A stretch of 64,000 bases of DNA from an uncultured Mucispirillum sp. Lineage in GTDB: Bacteria > Chrysiogenota > Deferribacteres > Deferribacterales > Mucispirillaceae. Shown here piece after piece: positions 27,193-36,597 of the stretch. Location of the stretch: positions 124,001 to 188,000 of the forward strand of contig CALURO010000002.1 in NCBI GenBank assembly GCA_944323205.1, written 5' to 3'. The notes beneath the pieces were generated by a model that saw nothing but the letters and a program-made list of their open reading frames with translations, had not been told where the DNA came from and made no database searches. How positions within the stretch are numbered: the first letter of the stretch is position 1; every line of letters begins with the position of its first letter. The translations under genes were made by a program, and so were the position numbers.

Positions 27193-27854
27193 TTTATATA
27201 ATCGTTTATATTTTTTATTATGGTAATTTCTTTACCGTTAAAAGATATAACCCCATCATTTTGTAGTTTTGTAAATATGCGGGATACAGTTTCTGGTGCA
27301 GCACCTAAAAGCATGGCTAAATCCCGCTTGGAAATAGGCAGAGTTATTGTGCTGCTGCCTGTTTTTGCTTTTAAATTATATAAATATTTTAAAAGTCTTG
27401 AAGTAGTATCTGCCGATGTTAAGTCATTTACCATATCCACAAAATACCGCAGCTGGTGGCTCATTGTAATAAAAAGTTTAAGCATAAATTCCTGATTGGT
27501 AAAACAAAGCTCTTTAAAGCCAGATATACTTATTGCTAAAAGATATGTTTTATTAATAGATACAGCATTTACAGGGTAAGTATTTCTTCCATAAAGCACA
27601 GCTTCTGCAAATATTTCATTATTATGGACTATTCTAATAATAATTTCTTTACCGTCATGGCTTATTTTTGATAACTTAATATTACCATTTATTACATAGT
27701 AGAAAAAATCTGCTTTTTCATTTTCATTAAAAAGTGTATATTTATTTTCAAGTGTAATTATTTTTGTTATTGGTTTAACAGCTTCTACAATTTTTAAATC
27801 TGATGTGCCCATAAATTTGGAAGCAAAAATTTCAAGCGCTTTTTCTTTTGTCAT
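27189..27854 (-). CDS. Crp/Fnr family transcriptional regulator
   Basis: A 221-residue regulator with an N-terminal cyclic-nucleotide-like sensing domain (about 25-115), a long dimerisation helix and a C-terminal helix-turn-helix (ISKRDLAMLLGAAPETVSRIFTKL). It lacks the N-terminal cysteine cluster of oxygen-sensing FNR, so it is closer to NO- or haem-responsive Dnr, NnrR or HcpR types. Position beside nap, nitrite reductase and cytochrome assembly genes suggests it controls them, perhaps through the palindrome at 22668-22687. From its start to 28097 the non-coding DNA is AT-rich with no gene seen. Confidence 0.85.
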   Translation of the reverse strand: MTKEKALEIFASKFMGTSDLKIVEAVKPITKIITLENKYTLFNENEKADFFYYVINGNIKLSKISHDGKEIIIRIVHNNEIFAEAVLYGRNTYPVNAVSINKTYLLAISISGFKELCFTNQEFMLKLFITMSHQLRYFVDMVNDLTSADTTSRLLKYLYNLKAKTGSSTITLPISKRDLAMLLGAAPETVSRIFTKLQNDGVISFNGKEITIIKNINDYIN

Positions 27855-28097
27855 AATATCTCCATTTTCTATATTATATTATAAAATAATAGTTTTCAAG
27901 GAAGAAACATATTTATGTAACCATATTTTTATTATATAAGGATTTTATATTTAATTGCGTATAAACTACTAAATTTTATATTGCTGCTTTATAATATGTA
28001 TGGTTAGTTTTATTATGTTATGAATAGTTGATAATACATTTCTATTTAAATTTGCTAATATCATGATTAATAATAGAATAATTGTAACTGACAAACT

Positions 28098-28622
28098 TTA
28101 TTGTTCAGGGACTGGTAAGCCAAGTTTTTTAAGGGGTATATAATTAAAATAATATTGACATCGAACACTAATGATGTAATCTAATACATCTTTATATTTT
28201 GGTTGTTTAAACCAATCATTAAGAATATAAATATATTCTACATCAATATTTAATTGAGACATTAATTTCTGATACTGTTTCTTTTTAAAATCGCATGTTT
28301 GTAATTTTTCATCTACAGAACCTGCAACTTGCTGATATTTGACTTCAATTATAAATAAAGTATTATTTATAATAACATATATGGCATCATCTGGTAAGAT
28401 TTTATTAGAAATAATTTGTTTCCAATTAACACCATTTTTTTTTAAATATTTATAAAATTTATGCTTTTTAAAAATATAAGCAACCAATTTATTTTGATAA
28501 TACACAGAGTCATCTATAACATGATAATCATTTTGTTCATTTAAGAATGTTGCTAAATCTGTTTTTCCTTCAAAATAAAGTCCAGTTATTGTGTTTCCAC
28601 CACCTTTACCATTTTTTATCAT
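28098..28622 (-). CDS. Putative type II restriction endonuclease, PD-(D/E)XK fold
   Basis: A 174-residue protein with a nuclease-like core: Pro-Asp-Asp at 77-79, then Glu93-Val-Lys95 (LFIIEVKYQ) after a strand, matching PD-(D/E)XK geometry. The stretch around GSVDEKLQTCDFKK is strikingly ordered and probably conserved. It lies ten bases downstream of a D12-class adenine methyltransferase on the same strand, the classic methylase-before-nuclease order. Specificity cannot be read from the sequence. GATC is the leading guess given the rarity of GATC in the window. Confidence 0.65.
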   Translation of the reverse strand: MIKNGKGGGNTITGLYFEGKTDLATFLNEQNDYHVIDDSVYYQNKLVAYIFKKHKFYKYLKKNGVNWKQIISNKILPDDAIYVIINNTLFIIEVKYQQVAGSVDEKLQTCDFKKKQYQKLMSQLNIDVEYIYILNDWFKQPKYKDVLDYIISVRCQYYFNYIPLKKLGLPVPEQ

Positions 28623-28632
28623 TTAAATTATC

Positions 28633-29580
28633 CTATATAAAATTTGTAATTAGTAATTCTTTTATTTTACCTCTAGATTTTCCATTAGAGTTAATCATTC
28701 TTGTGGCATTTACCTTGTTAATATTATATGAGCTATATAGTTTATAAAAGAAATCATCTTGCTCATTAGTATTTGCAGGGTCAGAGTTGCTAATTACTAA
28801 TTTCGCACCTTTTAAATGTATTTTATCTATAAATTTAGCTAATCTGACTTGTTCATTATCATCAAAATTATTTTCTGAATATGATGTAAAGTTTGATGTT
28901 GATGTTAACGGTCTATACGGTGGGTCAATATATACAAAAGTATATTCATCTATAAAATCAGCAGATTTACTATAATCACCACATATTATATTAATATTTT
29001 GGATTTTTGCTGAGATATTATATAAATTAACTATGTTACATATAGTTGGATTTTTATATGCTCCCATAGGTACATTAAATAATCCTTGTTTATTAACTCT
29101 ATATAAACCATTGAAACATGTTTTATTAAGAAATATCATGAGAGCAGCTTTTTCTACATTACATAGGTTATTAATATCTAATTTTATGTTATTGAAATTA
29201 TCTCTGGAGGTTAAGTAAATTTTTTTTCTTAAGTGATTATCTGCATGAAGATATTTATTTTCCATATCACTTAATAATTCAATTAAGTCATCAATATTTT
29301 TTTGGATGACTTTATATGTATTAATTAATTCTTTATTAATATCACTAATATATATATCTTGTAGATTGTATTTATTTAATATATCAAAAAGAATAGCTCC
29401 GCCACCGATAAATGGTTCTGCATATTTGTTAATATTAGAGGTATCAAAAGGATAATATTTCTCAATTTCGGAGATTAGTTGTCCTTTACCACCAGCCCAT
29501 TTTAGAAATGGTTTTATTTTATTTAATTCTGTTGTATAATTTTTATTGCCAAGGGTGCTATATGTATCTGTTATATACAT
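28633..29580 (-). CDS. DNA adenine N6-methyltransferase, D12 (Dam) class
   Basis: A 315-residue methyltransferase with the SAM motif FLKWAGGKGQL near residues 25-35 and the catalytic DPPY at 219-222, followed by RPLTSTSNFTSY, a context seen in DpnII-type enzymes. It transfers a methyl group to adenine N6, and most D12 enzymes of this size recognise GATC or a GATC-related site. With the nuclease gene it forms a restriction-modification unit. A TSD-flanked repeat element lies 65 bases upstream. Confidence 0.88.
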   Translation of the reverse strand: MYITDTYSTLGNKNYTTELNKIKPFLKWAGGKGQLISEIEKYYPFDTSNINKYAEPFIGGGAILFDILNKYNLQDIYISDINKELINTYKVIQKNIDDLIELLSDMENKYLHADNHLRKKIYLTSRDNFNNIKLDINNLCNVEKAALMIFLNKTCFNGLYRVNKQGLFNVPMGAYKNPTICNIVNLYNISAKIQNINIICGDYSKSADFIDEYTFVYIDPPYRPLTSTSNFTSYSENNFDDNEQVRLAKFIDKIHLKGAKLVISNSDPANTNEQDDFFYKLYSSYNINKVNATRMINSNGKSRGKIKELLITNFI

Positions 29581-29644
29581 TGATTTTATATCTCCATATC
29601 CAAAACTATATATTAAAATAGATTATAAATCAAGAAAAACCAAA

Positions 29645-29994
29645 CTGGTGGTACCCCATTTTTTTACAACACCTTATGTCACTCAGAGGCGGAGCGTCTA
29701 GCGAAGCCGAAGAGTCTATAATTTTTACTAATTAGAACATTATAAGATTCTTCGCCTACTATCGTAGGCTCTGAATGACAAAGCCACAGGAAGTGGCTCT
29801 TTAGTAAGGGCTTAAATGGATTTATTCCATAAGCCCGCCTAAATAAAAAGTCTAGGACGGACTTTTTATTATTGATAATAAGATTCTTCGCCTACTATCG
29901 TAGGCTCTGAATGACAGTTATTACTATTATTTATATTTTTACATATATTATCAAGCAGTTATAATATTTTTTAATAAAAAAATGGGGTACCCCC
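29645..29994. mobile_element. MITE-like element flanked by a 10-bp target duplication
   Basis: This 350-base element is bounded by AAAAACCAAA at 29635-29644 and again at 29995-30004. Its ends are inverted copies sharing GGTACCCCATTTTTTTA. Next to the left end is ACACCTTATGTCACTCAGAG. Next to the right end is CTCTGAATGACAG followed by the conserved AT-rich tract ending in ATTTTTTAATAAAAAAAT. Inside are GAAGAGTCT/AGATTCTTCG arms and an AAAAAGTC/GACTTTTT hairpin. No coding frame is present. The remaining DNA to 30249 is AT-rich with no gene seen. Confidence 0.78.
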
Positions 29995-30249
29995 AAAAAC
30001 CAAATAAATTATTCAGCAGTGATATTTCTATATATCTTCAGTATTAGAGTTATTGTCTAATTTCTCATGCCATAATTTTACTATTTTATGACTTTTTACA
30101 AAAATTTTGCAAATATATATCCTAAATTATAAATAAGTTAAGTAGAATTAATAAAAATATATAAAAATAAATATTGTATTTAGCTAAAAATAGGTATATA
30201 AATTTTAGCTTAATAAAAATAATATATCTATAAGGAGTTGTTTTAAGAT

Positions 30250-30705
30250 ATGAAAAAAATCAAATCTATTGGTCTTGTGGCACATGACGCAAGAAAAAGA
30301 GATATGGTAGAATGGGTAGAATTTAACTATAAAAGATTAATGCCCCACAAATTGATATGTACAGGCACAACCGGTCGTTTAGTAGAAGAAGTATTTTTAC
30401 GCAGAGAGCCAGATAAAGCAGTTGATATTATTAAATTAAAATCAGGCCCACTAGGTGGCGACCAGCAAATGGGCTCATTAATTGCAAGCGGTCATGTAGA
30501 TATTTTAATATTCTTTATAGACCCTATGACTACTCAGCCTCATGATGTGGATATTAAAGCATTAGAGCGTTTATGTTCAGTATATAATGTGGTAATTGCC
30601 TGCACTCGTTCAACAGCAGACTTTGTTATTTCTTCTCACCTTTTTGAAGAAGACTATAAACCTGTAACTATTGATTATACAAACTACCTTACTCGTCATG
30701 TATAA
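30250..30705 (+). CDS. mgsA: Methylglyoxal synthase
   Basis: A 151-residue cytoplasmic enzyme that converts dihydroxyacetone phosphate to methylglyoxal and phosphate, bypassing lower glycolysis when phosphate is short. Motifs are the opening VAHDARKRDMVEW, the phosphate-binding TGTTGRLV, and the catalytic loop KSGPLGGDQQMG with its aspartate, then FIDPMTTQPHDVD. Length is the family norm. The AAGGAG site is 12 bases from the ATG, slightly far. It is apparently monocistronic. Confidence 0.95.
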   Translation: MKKIKSIGLVAHDARKRDMVEWVEFNYKRLMPHKLICTGTTGRLVEEVFLRREPDKAVDIIKLKSGPLGGDQQMGSLIASGHVDILIFFIDPMTTQPHDVDIKALERLCSVYNVVIACTRSTADFVISSHLFEEDYKPVTIDYTNYLTRHV

Positions 30706-30781
30706 TATTTATGCTTTATTTGTAACTTTATTATATTTCTTTCGTCTTATGATGTAAGATATATGATTAAAGGAGTTACAA

Positions 30782-31189
30782 ATGAAGCGAGTATCTTTTT
30801 TACTATTATTTTTCAGCATTTTACTTGCAGCAGTTAATTTTGCAATAGCAGATGATTTCTATTACAGCGGTTCACCATCATATAACCCATATAATGGTTA
30901 TACTGTTATGAGCCTGCCGCCGCCTCCACCAATGAGTTCTGTGCCTTTTTATGTCAGGGATGATTATGATGACTATTTAGAAGATTATTATAAATGTATA
31001 TTAGGATATGAGTATAAAGGTATGACTTGCAGATACTGGAGAAATTATGCAGAAAAAAATGGTTTCTATCAAAAAACTGCACCTGCTCAAAATAGTAATG
31101 TGCAAAACAGTGCAGCACCAGTAAACACTCAAACTAATAATCAGGCATCAGAAAACAGGATGCTTGAACCATACACCCCTCAGCATTAA
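30782..31189 (+). CDS. Exported hypothetical protein, Pro/Tyr-rich
   Basis: Not recognised. The 135-residue product has a signal peptide (about residues 1-23, ending AIADD), a tyrosine-rich stretch, a run of proline (SLPPPPPM), an acidic DDYDDYLEDYY patch, two cysteines and a Gln/Asn-rich tail. It should be periplasmic or envelope-associated. GGAG precedes the ATG and a strong terminator follows, so it is a single-gene unit. The low-complexity composition limits any functional guess. Confidence 0.6.
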   Translation: MKRVSFLLLFFSILLAAVNFAIADDFYYSGSPSYNPYNGYTVMSLPPPPPMSSVPFYVRDDYDDYLEDYYKCILGYEYKGMTCRYWRNYAEKNGFYQKTAPAQNSNVQNSAAPVNTQTNNQASENRMLEPYTPQH

Positions 31190-31195
31190 CTATCT

Positions 31196-31235
31196 AAGCT
31201 GCTAAAATCCTGTATATTTTTAGCAGCTTTTTTTA
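31196..31235 (+). terminator. Intrinsic terminator
   Basis: AAGCTGCTAAAA at 31196-31207 pairs with TTTTAGCAGCTT at 31217-31228, followed by seven Ts. Confidence 0.85.
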
Positions 31236-31270
31236 ATTGATAAAAAATATAATTTATTATATTATCTTTT

Positions 31271-32359
31271 ATGAATAAATTTTATTTATATACAATTAAA
31301 TCCTTTATCAAATATTTATTTATAGTTGCACTATTAATTTTTATGCTATTATGTTTATCGGCAGTATATAGTACAACTTTTTCGTTATCTGAAGTGTCAT
31401 ATACATTACATGATGTATTAGTTATTTCAGCAGCTTCTGCTTTAATTGATATTAATAAAGTTATACCAATTATAGTTGCAGTTACAGTTATGATTACAAT
31501 ATTAATGTTAATGCGTAGTAATGAGTTATTAGGATATATGACAATTGGTGGTTCTGTTGGCATGTTAGTTATTCCTTTTTTTTTAATAGGTGTATGTATT
31601 AGTATATTAATGATATTTATTGAATATAAAATAGTGCCTGAATCAAGAATAATTAAGGATTTTGAAATGTCACGAGTCAAAAGTGGTGTTTTAAGTAATA
31701 GAGCAAGTGGGTTTTATAATACATGGTTTATTAACCAAAATAATGTAATTACAAATGTAGGGCTTGTTTCTATTAGTGAAAAAGAAGTATATAATGTTGT
31801 AGAATATATAATATCAAACGATAAAATCACTCAGATACAAAATATTGAGCGAATATATAAAAATGGTAACGAATGGTTTGCAGATAATATTACAATCCGT
31901 AATGTTGGTGTTAATCCGCCGCAGTATAGTAAAATAGCTTTAAAAAACATTACAGCAGATGCTGGAATATGGGATAAACTTATTACACTTTCAACTACAA
32001 ATATTAAAGCATTAAACCCAAAAGAATTATATATTATGGTAAAATTATCAAAAGAAAAAGGATTAAACAGCACTATTTATGTAATGAACTTATATTATAA
32101 GTTTGCATCAGCAATTTCTGTAATTGTATTAGTTCTATTACTTTTCCCTATATCTATTAATTTTTCAAGAAATTATTCTATTATAAAAAATGCAGCTATT
32201 ACTTTTGGAGTTGCAATGATTTTTATTTTATCACAAAATATAGGAAAAGCGATGGGTGATGCTGGAGTATTATCACCTTTTAATGCAACTTTTGGACCAT
32301 TAATCTTATTTTTTATTGTTAGTATTATCATAATATATAATAGAAGTAGAGCAAGATAA
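31271..32359 (+). CDS. LptF/LptG family lipopolysaccharide transport permease
   Basis: A 362-residue inner-membrane protein with three N-terminal helices, a periplasmic jellyroll-like middle and three C-terminal helices, the YjgP/YjgQ layout. LptF and LptG form the membrane channel of the LptB2FG exporter that pulls LPS from the inner membrane. The segment with RSNELLGYMTIGGS and the following EYKIVPESR match the coupling helix region. No LptB, LptC or second permease is adjacent. The start at 31271 lacks a good ribosome site, so a slightly different start is possible. It converges on comEC two bases apart. Confidence 0.78.
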   Translation: MNKFYLYTIKSFIKYLFIVALLIFMLLCLSAVYSTTFSLSEVSYTLHDVLVISAASALIDINKVIPIIVAVTVMITILMLMRSNELLGYMTIGGSVGMLVIPFFLIGVCISILMIFIEYKIVPESRIIKDFEMSRVKSGVLSNRASGFYNTWFINQNNVITNVGLVSISEKEVYNVVEYIISNDKITQIQNIERIYKNGNEWFADNITIRNVGVNPPQYSKIALKNITADAGIWDKLITLSTTNIKALNPKELYIMVKLSKEKGLNSTIYVMNLYYKFASAISVIVLVLLLFPISINFSRNYSIIKNAAITFGVAMIFILSQNIGKAMGDAGVLSPFNATFGPLILFFIVSIIIIYNRSRAR

Positions 32360-32361
32360 AA

Positions 32362-34050
32362 CTATTTTACATAGTATGAGCCTTGCTTGCTTATTTCTAT
32401 AATAGATTTATCACTTATATTATTTTTCCAGATAATATGGGTGATATTATCATTAATATCATCACTTTTTATAGAATTTGAGCGTGTATGGTAAAAATAA
32501 CTGCATTTTTTATTATATTCATTTAAGCACAGGTTAGTAAAATTATCTTTGCCTGTGTTTTTTATTTTTATAAAGTTGTTTTTGCCGCCGAAAACAGTAA
32601 TTAAGCCATAATCAAAGACTTTTACGCCGTATTTTGCAACTATCGGCATAAATGTATATCTAAAGCCTGATTCACTGCCCTGATAAAATATTTCTTTTTT
32701 ATTATCTGCAAAAATAATAAAGCCTTTATCTCTAGGGGAAATATCTGGAAAGAAATATTTTGGCGGCTTTTCTGCTGGGTAGAAAATAATTAAAAGGCTT
32801 AATAATGATAATAATTTTTTTCTGTCATTCAAAAAGAGAGTCCAAACCGTGTAGAGTATAGTAAGAGCCATTATATAAAAAGGAATAGTTTTAAAAATAA
32901 AGCTGAAATATGTAATATCAGCAAGAAAATATACCATATTATTTGATATATTTTCTATAATTAAAAGCGGTGCTGCAGCAATATTTGGAGCAATTAATGC
33001 AAATATTGCAAAAAGAATATGCATATATATTACTGGCGAAATAATCATTGTAGATAATATACTTAAATGGTTGGTTGTGCCAAAAACATACATAGAAAGC
33101 GGGGCAGTAATCAATGTAGCAGCAATACCTGTAATAACTGCTGTTTTGATTATACCATACCCTGATTTCATAAGGTAAATAATACCAAAAACTGCACCAA
33201 ATGACATTAAAAATGAAATATCATTAATAGATGCAGGTGATATAAGTAAAAATAATCCTGCAATAAATAATATAAATTTTTTAGAATCTACTTTTAAATC
33301 AAACACATAAGCCGTCATAATAATTGAAGCAAAAATAGAAGCTCTTATAACTGTAATATTAAAGCCGCCAAGTATTATTAAAAATAATGCACCAAGGGAT
33401 GCTGTAATAAAGCGGATTTTTAAAGGCAGAAAGAAAAGCACTGATAAAAATATAGCTGTAACTATTGCAACATGGCTTCCGCTCATAGAAAGCAGATGAA
33501 AAAGCCCAGATATAGTATAAGCATCTTTTAAATTATCACTTATAAACTGCTTGTCACCTAAAATTAGGGCTTGAGCAACAGTGATTTTACCGCCAGATGA
33601 ATAAAATATATAGTTTGAGATATGACTTCTAAACTGCAGTATTTTAGAAATAATAGGTGCTTTAAAAACAGACAGTTTGCCATTATACTTATATACAGGC
33701 TTAAAAAAAGGCTTTGATTTTTCTTTATCAATATAAAAATTACCAAATAAAATATCACCAGAGAATATTTTAATATTTTTATTGGTGTAGCATTTGCCAC
33801 TACCAAACTGTATAGAGTTTATTTTTGCATACTCATTAACATCTACAACTATAAAAAATGAATTAATAGTTAAATGTATTACTACAAAAACTAATGTAAA
33901 AAATAAATTATAGGGTTTCTTAATTGTAAAAATAACTGCTGATATACCAGTTATTAAAAAAAGTATTTTAGAAAAAGGGTATAAAATAGCAGCAGCAACA
34001 GCAAGTATTAAAAATATATAAGTTTTTGGTATCTTTTTATATTTTTCCAT
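32362..34050 (-). CDS. comEC: ComEC/Rec2 family DNA uptake channel, short form
   Basis: A 562-residue membrane protein with an N-terminal DUF4131-type region and the competence core, including ALILGDKQFI and LLSMSGSHVAIV. This family forms the channel for single-stranded DNA entering the cytoplasm. Typical ComEC is 700-800 residues and ends in a metallo-beta-lactamase-like domain. Here about 130 residues follow the membrane part and no HxHxDH motif is visible, so that domain is lost or degenerate. No other competence gene is adjacent. Confidence 0.8.
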   Translation of the reverse strand: MEKYKKIPKTYIFLILAVAAAILYPFSKILFLITGISAVIFTIKKPYNLFFTLVFVVIHLTINSFFIVVDVNEYAKINSIQFGSGKCYTNKNIKIFSGDILFGNFYIDKEKSKPFFKPVYKYNGKLSVFKAPIISKILQFRSHISNYIFYSSGGKITVAQALILGDKQFISDNLKDAYTISGLFHLLSMSGSHVAIVTAIFLSVLFFLPLKIRFITASLGALFLIILGGFNITVIRASIFASIIMTAYVFDLKVDSKKFILFIAGLFLLISPASINDISFLMSFGAVFGIIYLMKSGYGIIKTAVITGIAATLITAPLSMYVFGTTNHLSILSTMIISPVIYMHILFAIFALIAPNIAAAPLLIIENISNNMVYFLADITYFSFIFKTIPFYIMALTILYTVWTLFLNDRKKLLSLLSLLIIFYPAEKPPKYFFPDISPRDKGFIIFADNKKEIFYQGSESGFRYTFMPIVAKYGVKVFDYGLITVFGGKNNFIKIKNTGKDNFTNLCLNEYNKKCSYFYHTRSNSIKSDDINDNITHIIWKNNISDKSIIEISKQGSYYVK

Positions 34051-34151
34051 ACTCTATTATATAAAATAATAAGAAATTTTAAAAGTTTATTTTTTATGCG
34101 ACTTGTATTGTCGCTTAAATTAATATATTATAGAAAAACAAGGGGGATTTT

Positions 34152-35069
34152 ATGAAAAAAGCAGGTGGCGATAGTGTTATTGAAAAACTTTTCAAAGTGC
34201 TTAAGTTATTTTTAGGAAGAACTTCTGTAACTACACAGCTTATTGCTGATGAAACAGGTATGAGCAGGCGGAGTGCTCAGCGTTATATCCAAAATATTAT
34301 GGAGTTTTTAGAGATTAAAAAAAATGATGACGACAGCTATACTCTTATCCATAAAGACAAGCTGAGTCAGCATATTAAACGAGATGACAGCTATTTAACA
34401 GCTACACTTTTACAGTATGCAAAATCAATGTTTCCAAAAAGCCGCCATGATACTGTTGAAAATTTATTTAAACTCTTTAATATTACAAGTATAGAGCCAA
34501 CTATTCAAGTATTAGAATCATCATCAGTTGATTTTAATAAAGTGCAGACTGTTGTAACTGATTTATCATTTTATATAAAAAACCATATGAAAATACATTT
34601 TATGTATAAGAAAAATAATTCAGAAAAAGCTACTTCACCTTATAAAATACTTTACTATAATGGGTTTTGGTATTTAATAGGCTGTAATGATAATAAGGAA
34701 ATAAGAGCATACAGGCTTGATTATATTGAAAATATATCACCTTTACCTGATGAAACAGGCTATGTAGAACTTGATGAAAAATCAAAAAAAGTGATAGAAA
34801 ATACAACATCAATATGGTTTGGCACTGAAGAACTGGAAGTAGAAATGATTTTAGATGATTGTATAAAAGAATATTTTATAGACAGACCTATTTTTAAAGA
34901 TATGCAGATACTTTCAGAAAATCCTTTTACTATTAGGGTAATAGTATATAATTATATGTCTTTATATATGGACCTTATGCCTTATGCTCCATATTTTGAG
35001 ATAAAAACTAAAGAAGCAAGGAAGTTTTTTGCAGAAAATCTGCTGCTTGCTTATGAAAAAAATAAGTAA
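34152..35069 (+). CDS. WYL-domain transcriptional regulator
   Basis: A 305-residue protein with an N-terminal winged helix-turn-helix (about residues 8-60, TTQLIADETGMSRRSAQRYI) and a central WYL domain (about 140-215) with GFWYLIGCNDNKEIRAYRLD. WYL domains bind ligands, sometimes nucleic acids, to set repressor or activator activity. AAGGGGG precedes the ATG. Neighbouring genes do not suggest a target. It converges on the lipase-like gene through a hairpin at 35080-35103. Confidence 0.82.
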   Translation: MKKAGGDSVIEKLFKVLKLFLGRTSVTTQLIADETGMSRRSAQRYIQNIMEFLEIKKNDDDSYTLIHKDKLSQHIKRDDSYLTATLLQYAKSMFPKSRHDTVENLFKLFNITSIEPTIQVLESSSVDFNKVQTVVTDLSFYIKNHMKIHFMYKKNNSEKATSPYKILYYNGFWYLIGCNDNKEIRAYRLDYIENISPLPDETGYVELDEKSKKVIENTTSIWFGTEELEVEMILDDCIKEYFIDRPIFKDMQILSENPFTIRVIVYNYMSLYMDLMPYAPYFEIKTKEARKFFAENLLLAYEKNK

Positions 35070-35079
35070 TATAAAAATA

Positions 35080-35103
35080 ACCTGCCTTATTTTCAAGGCA
35101 GGT
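35080..35103. terminator. Bidirectional terminator
   Basis: ACCTGCCTT at 35080-35088 pairs with AAGGCAGGT at 35095-35103. The minus strand continues into TTATTTTTAT, serving the lipase-like gene. The plus side is weaker. Confidence 0.65.
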
Positions 35104-35130
35104 AAACACAATTTTTTAATTTAATATTAT

Positions 35131-36282
35131 TTATTTAAACCCTTCTATAAGAGCATTTTTTGCACTTTTTACAAGCATAGATAATGCAGTAGAAAGTATA
35201 TCTTTTGATTTATCATCAAGCTGGTTGATTTTCTTTCCTATTTTTACAGCATTTGCAAAAAGGCTTTCTGCCATTTCTGTAAAAGATTTTGCTTTTGTTG
35301 CTCCCATTACTTCCCATATTAAGTCAATAAACTGTTCTCTCTGCTCTATAGTCATATCATTAATCCACTGTCTTAGAGTGGTATCTATAAACTGGGAACT
35401 TGATGTTGTGCCTTCCATTTTTACAAAATCAGGTCCCATTACCTGCCATGAGTAAGGGTCATGCTGCATAATAAGTGTTTCGTTGCTTTTTATAACAATA
35501 TATTCTTCTTCATGTTCTAAAAGCATACCTATAATAGAAGTCTGTGGCACAATGGTATCTATTTTATCCTTTACAGCTTTATATTCTGCAGTTTCAATTA
35601 TGCTTGATTTAAAGCCCGGGCCGTCATTATTATATACTTTTATAATCCTGTCCTGCACACTTTTATCAATATGCAGTGCAGAATAAACTGCCAGATTGCC
35701 GCCTTTTGAATGTCCGCCAATACGCAAAGGTATGTTTATAATAGAAGATACAGTTTGAAGATATTTTAATGCTTCTGCTTGTGCCGGCACTTTATCCATA
35801 AAGCTCATATTAAAATCTTCTTTCCAGCCTACAAGGCTTGTATCTGTGCCGCGAAAGGCAATATAAGCAGTATTATCTTCCATAATAACAGTAAAAGCTG
35901 CAAACTGAGTTTCTATATCTTCATCATATTTATCAACATAATACATTAATTTCATATTGCCAAATCTTTTTGAGTTAGCAAGTTTTACTGCCATTTCAGC
36001 ATCTTTATCTACACGCACACGGTGTTTACCTTCTGTTTGTATATTCATATCAGCAATAGCATCGTGTATTGTAATATATTGATTTTCTGATGAATTATCC
36101 TGCTTAAATAAGCCAGTAATTTTATTTAATATGGTAGGTTTTGTATTTGCAAGCTCTGGCACAATATCTTTAAATATAAGATATACAAGATTTGAAAGTA
36201 TTAAGTTATCAACATTATTAAATGGTGCCTGTGCTACAGTTAAATCTCCACGCCATAAAATATAGTCTTCAATATTTGCCAT
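35131..36282 (-). CDS. Mbeg1-like (DUF2974) alpha/beta hydrolase
   Basis: A 383-residue protein with a lipase-type core: AYIAFRGTD then the nucleophile elbow GGHSKGG with Ser192, followed by NDGPGF. These fit the Mbeg1-like/DUF2974 family, which is related to class 3 lipases. No signal peptide is visible, so it is likely cytoplasmic. Substrate is unknown. It is apparently monocistronic. The upstream region to metQ is filled by repeat DNA. Confidence 0.75.
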   Translation of the reverse strand: MANIEDYILWRGDLTVAQAPFNNVDNLILSNLVYLIFKDIVPELANTKPTILNKITGLFKQDNSSENQYITIHDAIADMNIQTEGKHRVRVDKDAEMAVKLANSKRFGNMKLMYYVDKYDEDIETQFAAFTVIMEDNTAYIAFRGTDTSLVGWKEDFNMSFMDKVPAQAEALKYLQTVSSIINIPLRIGGHSKGGNLAVYSALHIDKSVQDRIIKVYNNDGPGFKSSIIETAEYKAVKDKIDTIVPQTSIIGMLLEHEEEYIVIKSNETLIMQHDPYSWQVMGPDFVKMEGTTSSSQFIDTTLRQWINDMTIEQREQFIDLIWEVMGATKAKSFTEMAESLFANAVKIGKKINQLDDKSKDILSTALSMLVKSAKNALIEGFK

Positions 36283-36297
36283 TATTTTACCCTATTT

Positions 36298-36597
36298 ATA
36301 TAAAAAATCATCCCTGAATTTTTATAACCATGCATATCCGAAATAAATTTGTCTATGCTCGTGACTGAACTTGCTTTGCATGTTATTCCGTGTTTTCAAA
36401 AATTCAAGGGGAGCGTCTTTTGCGACGCAAGGACTTTCCGACCGAGTAGGGAGGAATCAAAAGTCCGTAGCTGGAATGAATTTTTGAATAAAAATTAGCA
36501 AGCCACATGGAAGTGGCTTCGCATGCGTAAGGAATGAACTTGCTTTGCATGTCATTCCGTGTTTTCAAAAATTCAAGGATGAATTTTTGAATAAAAA
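36298..36597. repeat. Repeat cluster between metQ and the hydrolase gene
   Basis: A 44-base sequence starting TGAACTTGCTTTGCATGT occurs at 36366-36409 and 36535-36578 with one difference. Between them is an inverted copy of the palindromic module (GCGACGCAAGGACTTTCC to AAAAGTCCGTAGCTGG, 36409-36473) and a GCCAC...GTGGC hairpin. Near the metQ stop, TTCAAAAATTCA and TGAATTTTTGAA form a hairpin that could terminate metNIQ. No gene is present. Confidence 0.75.
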
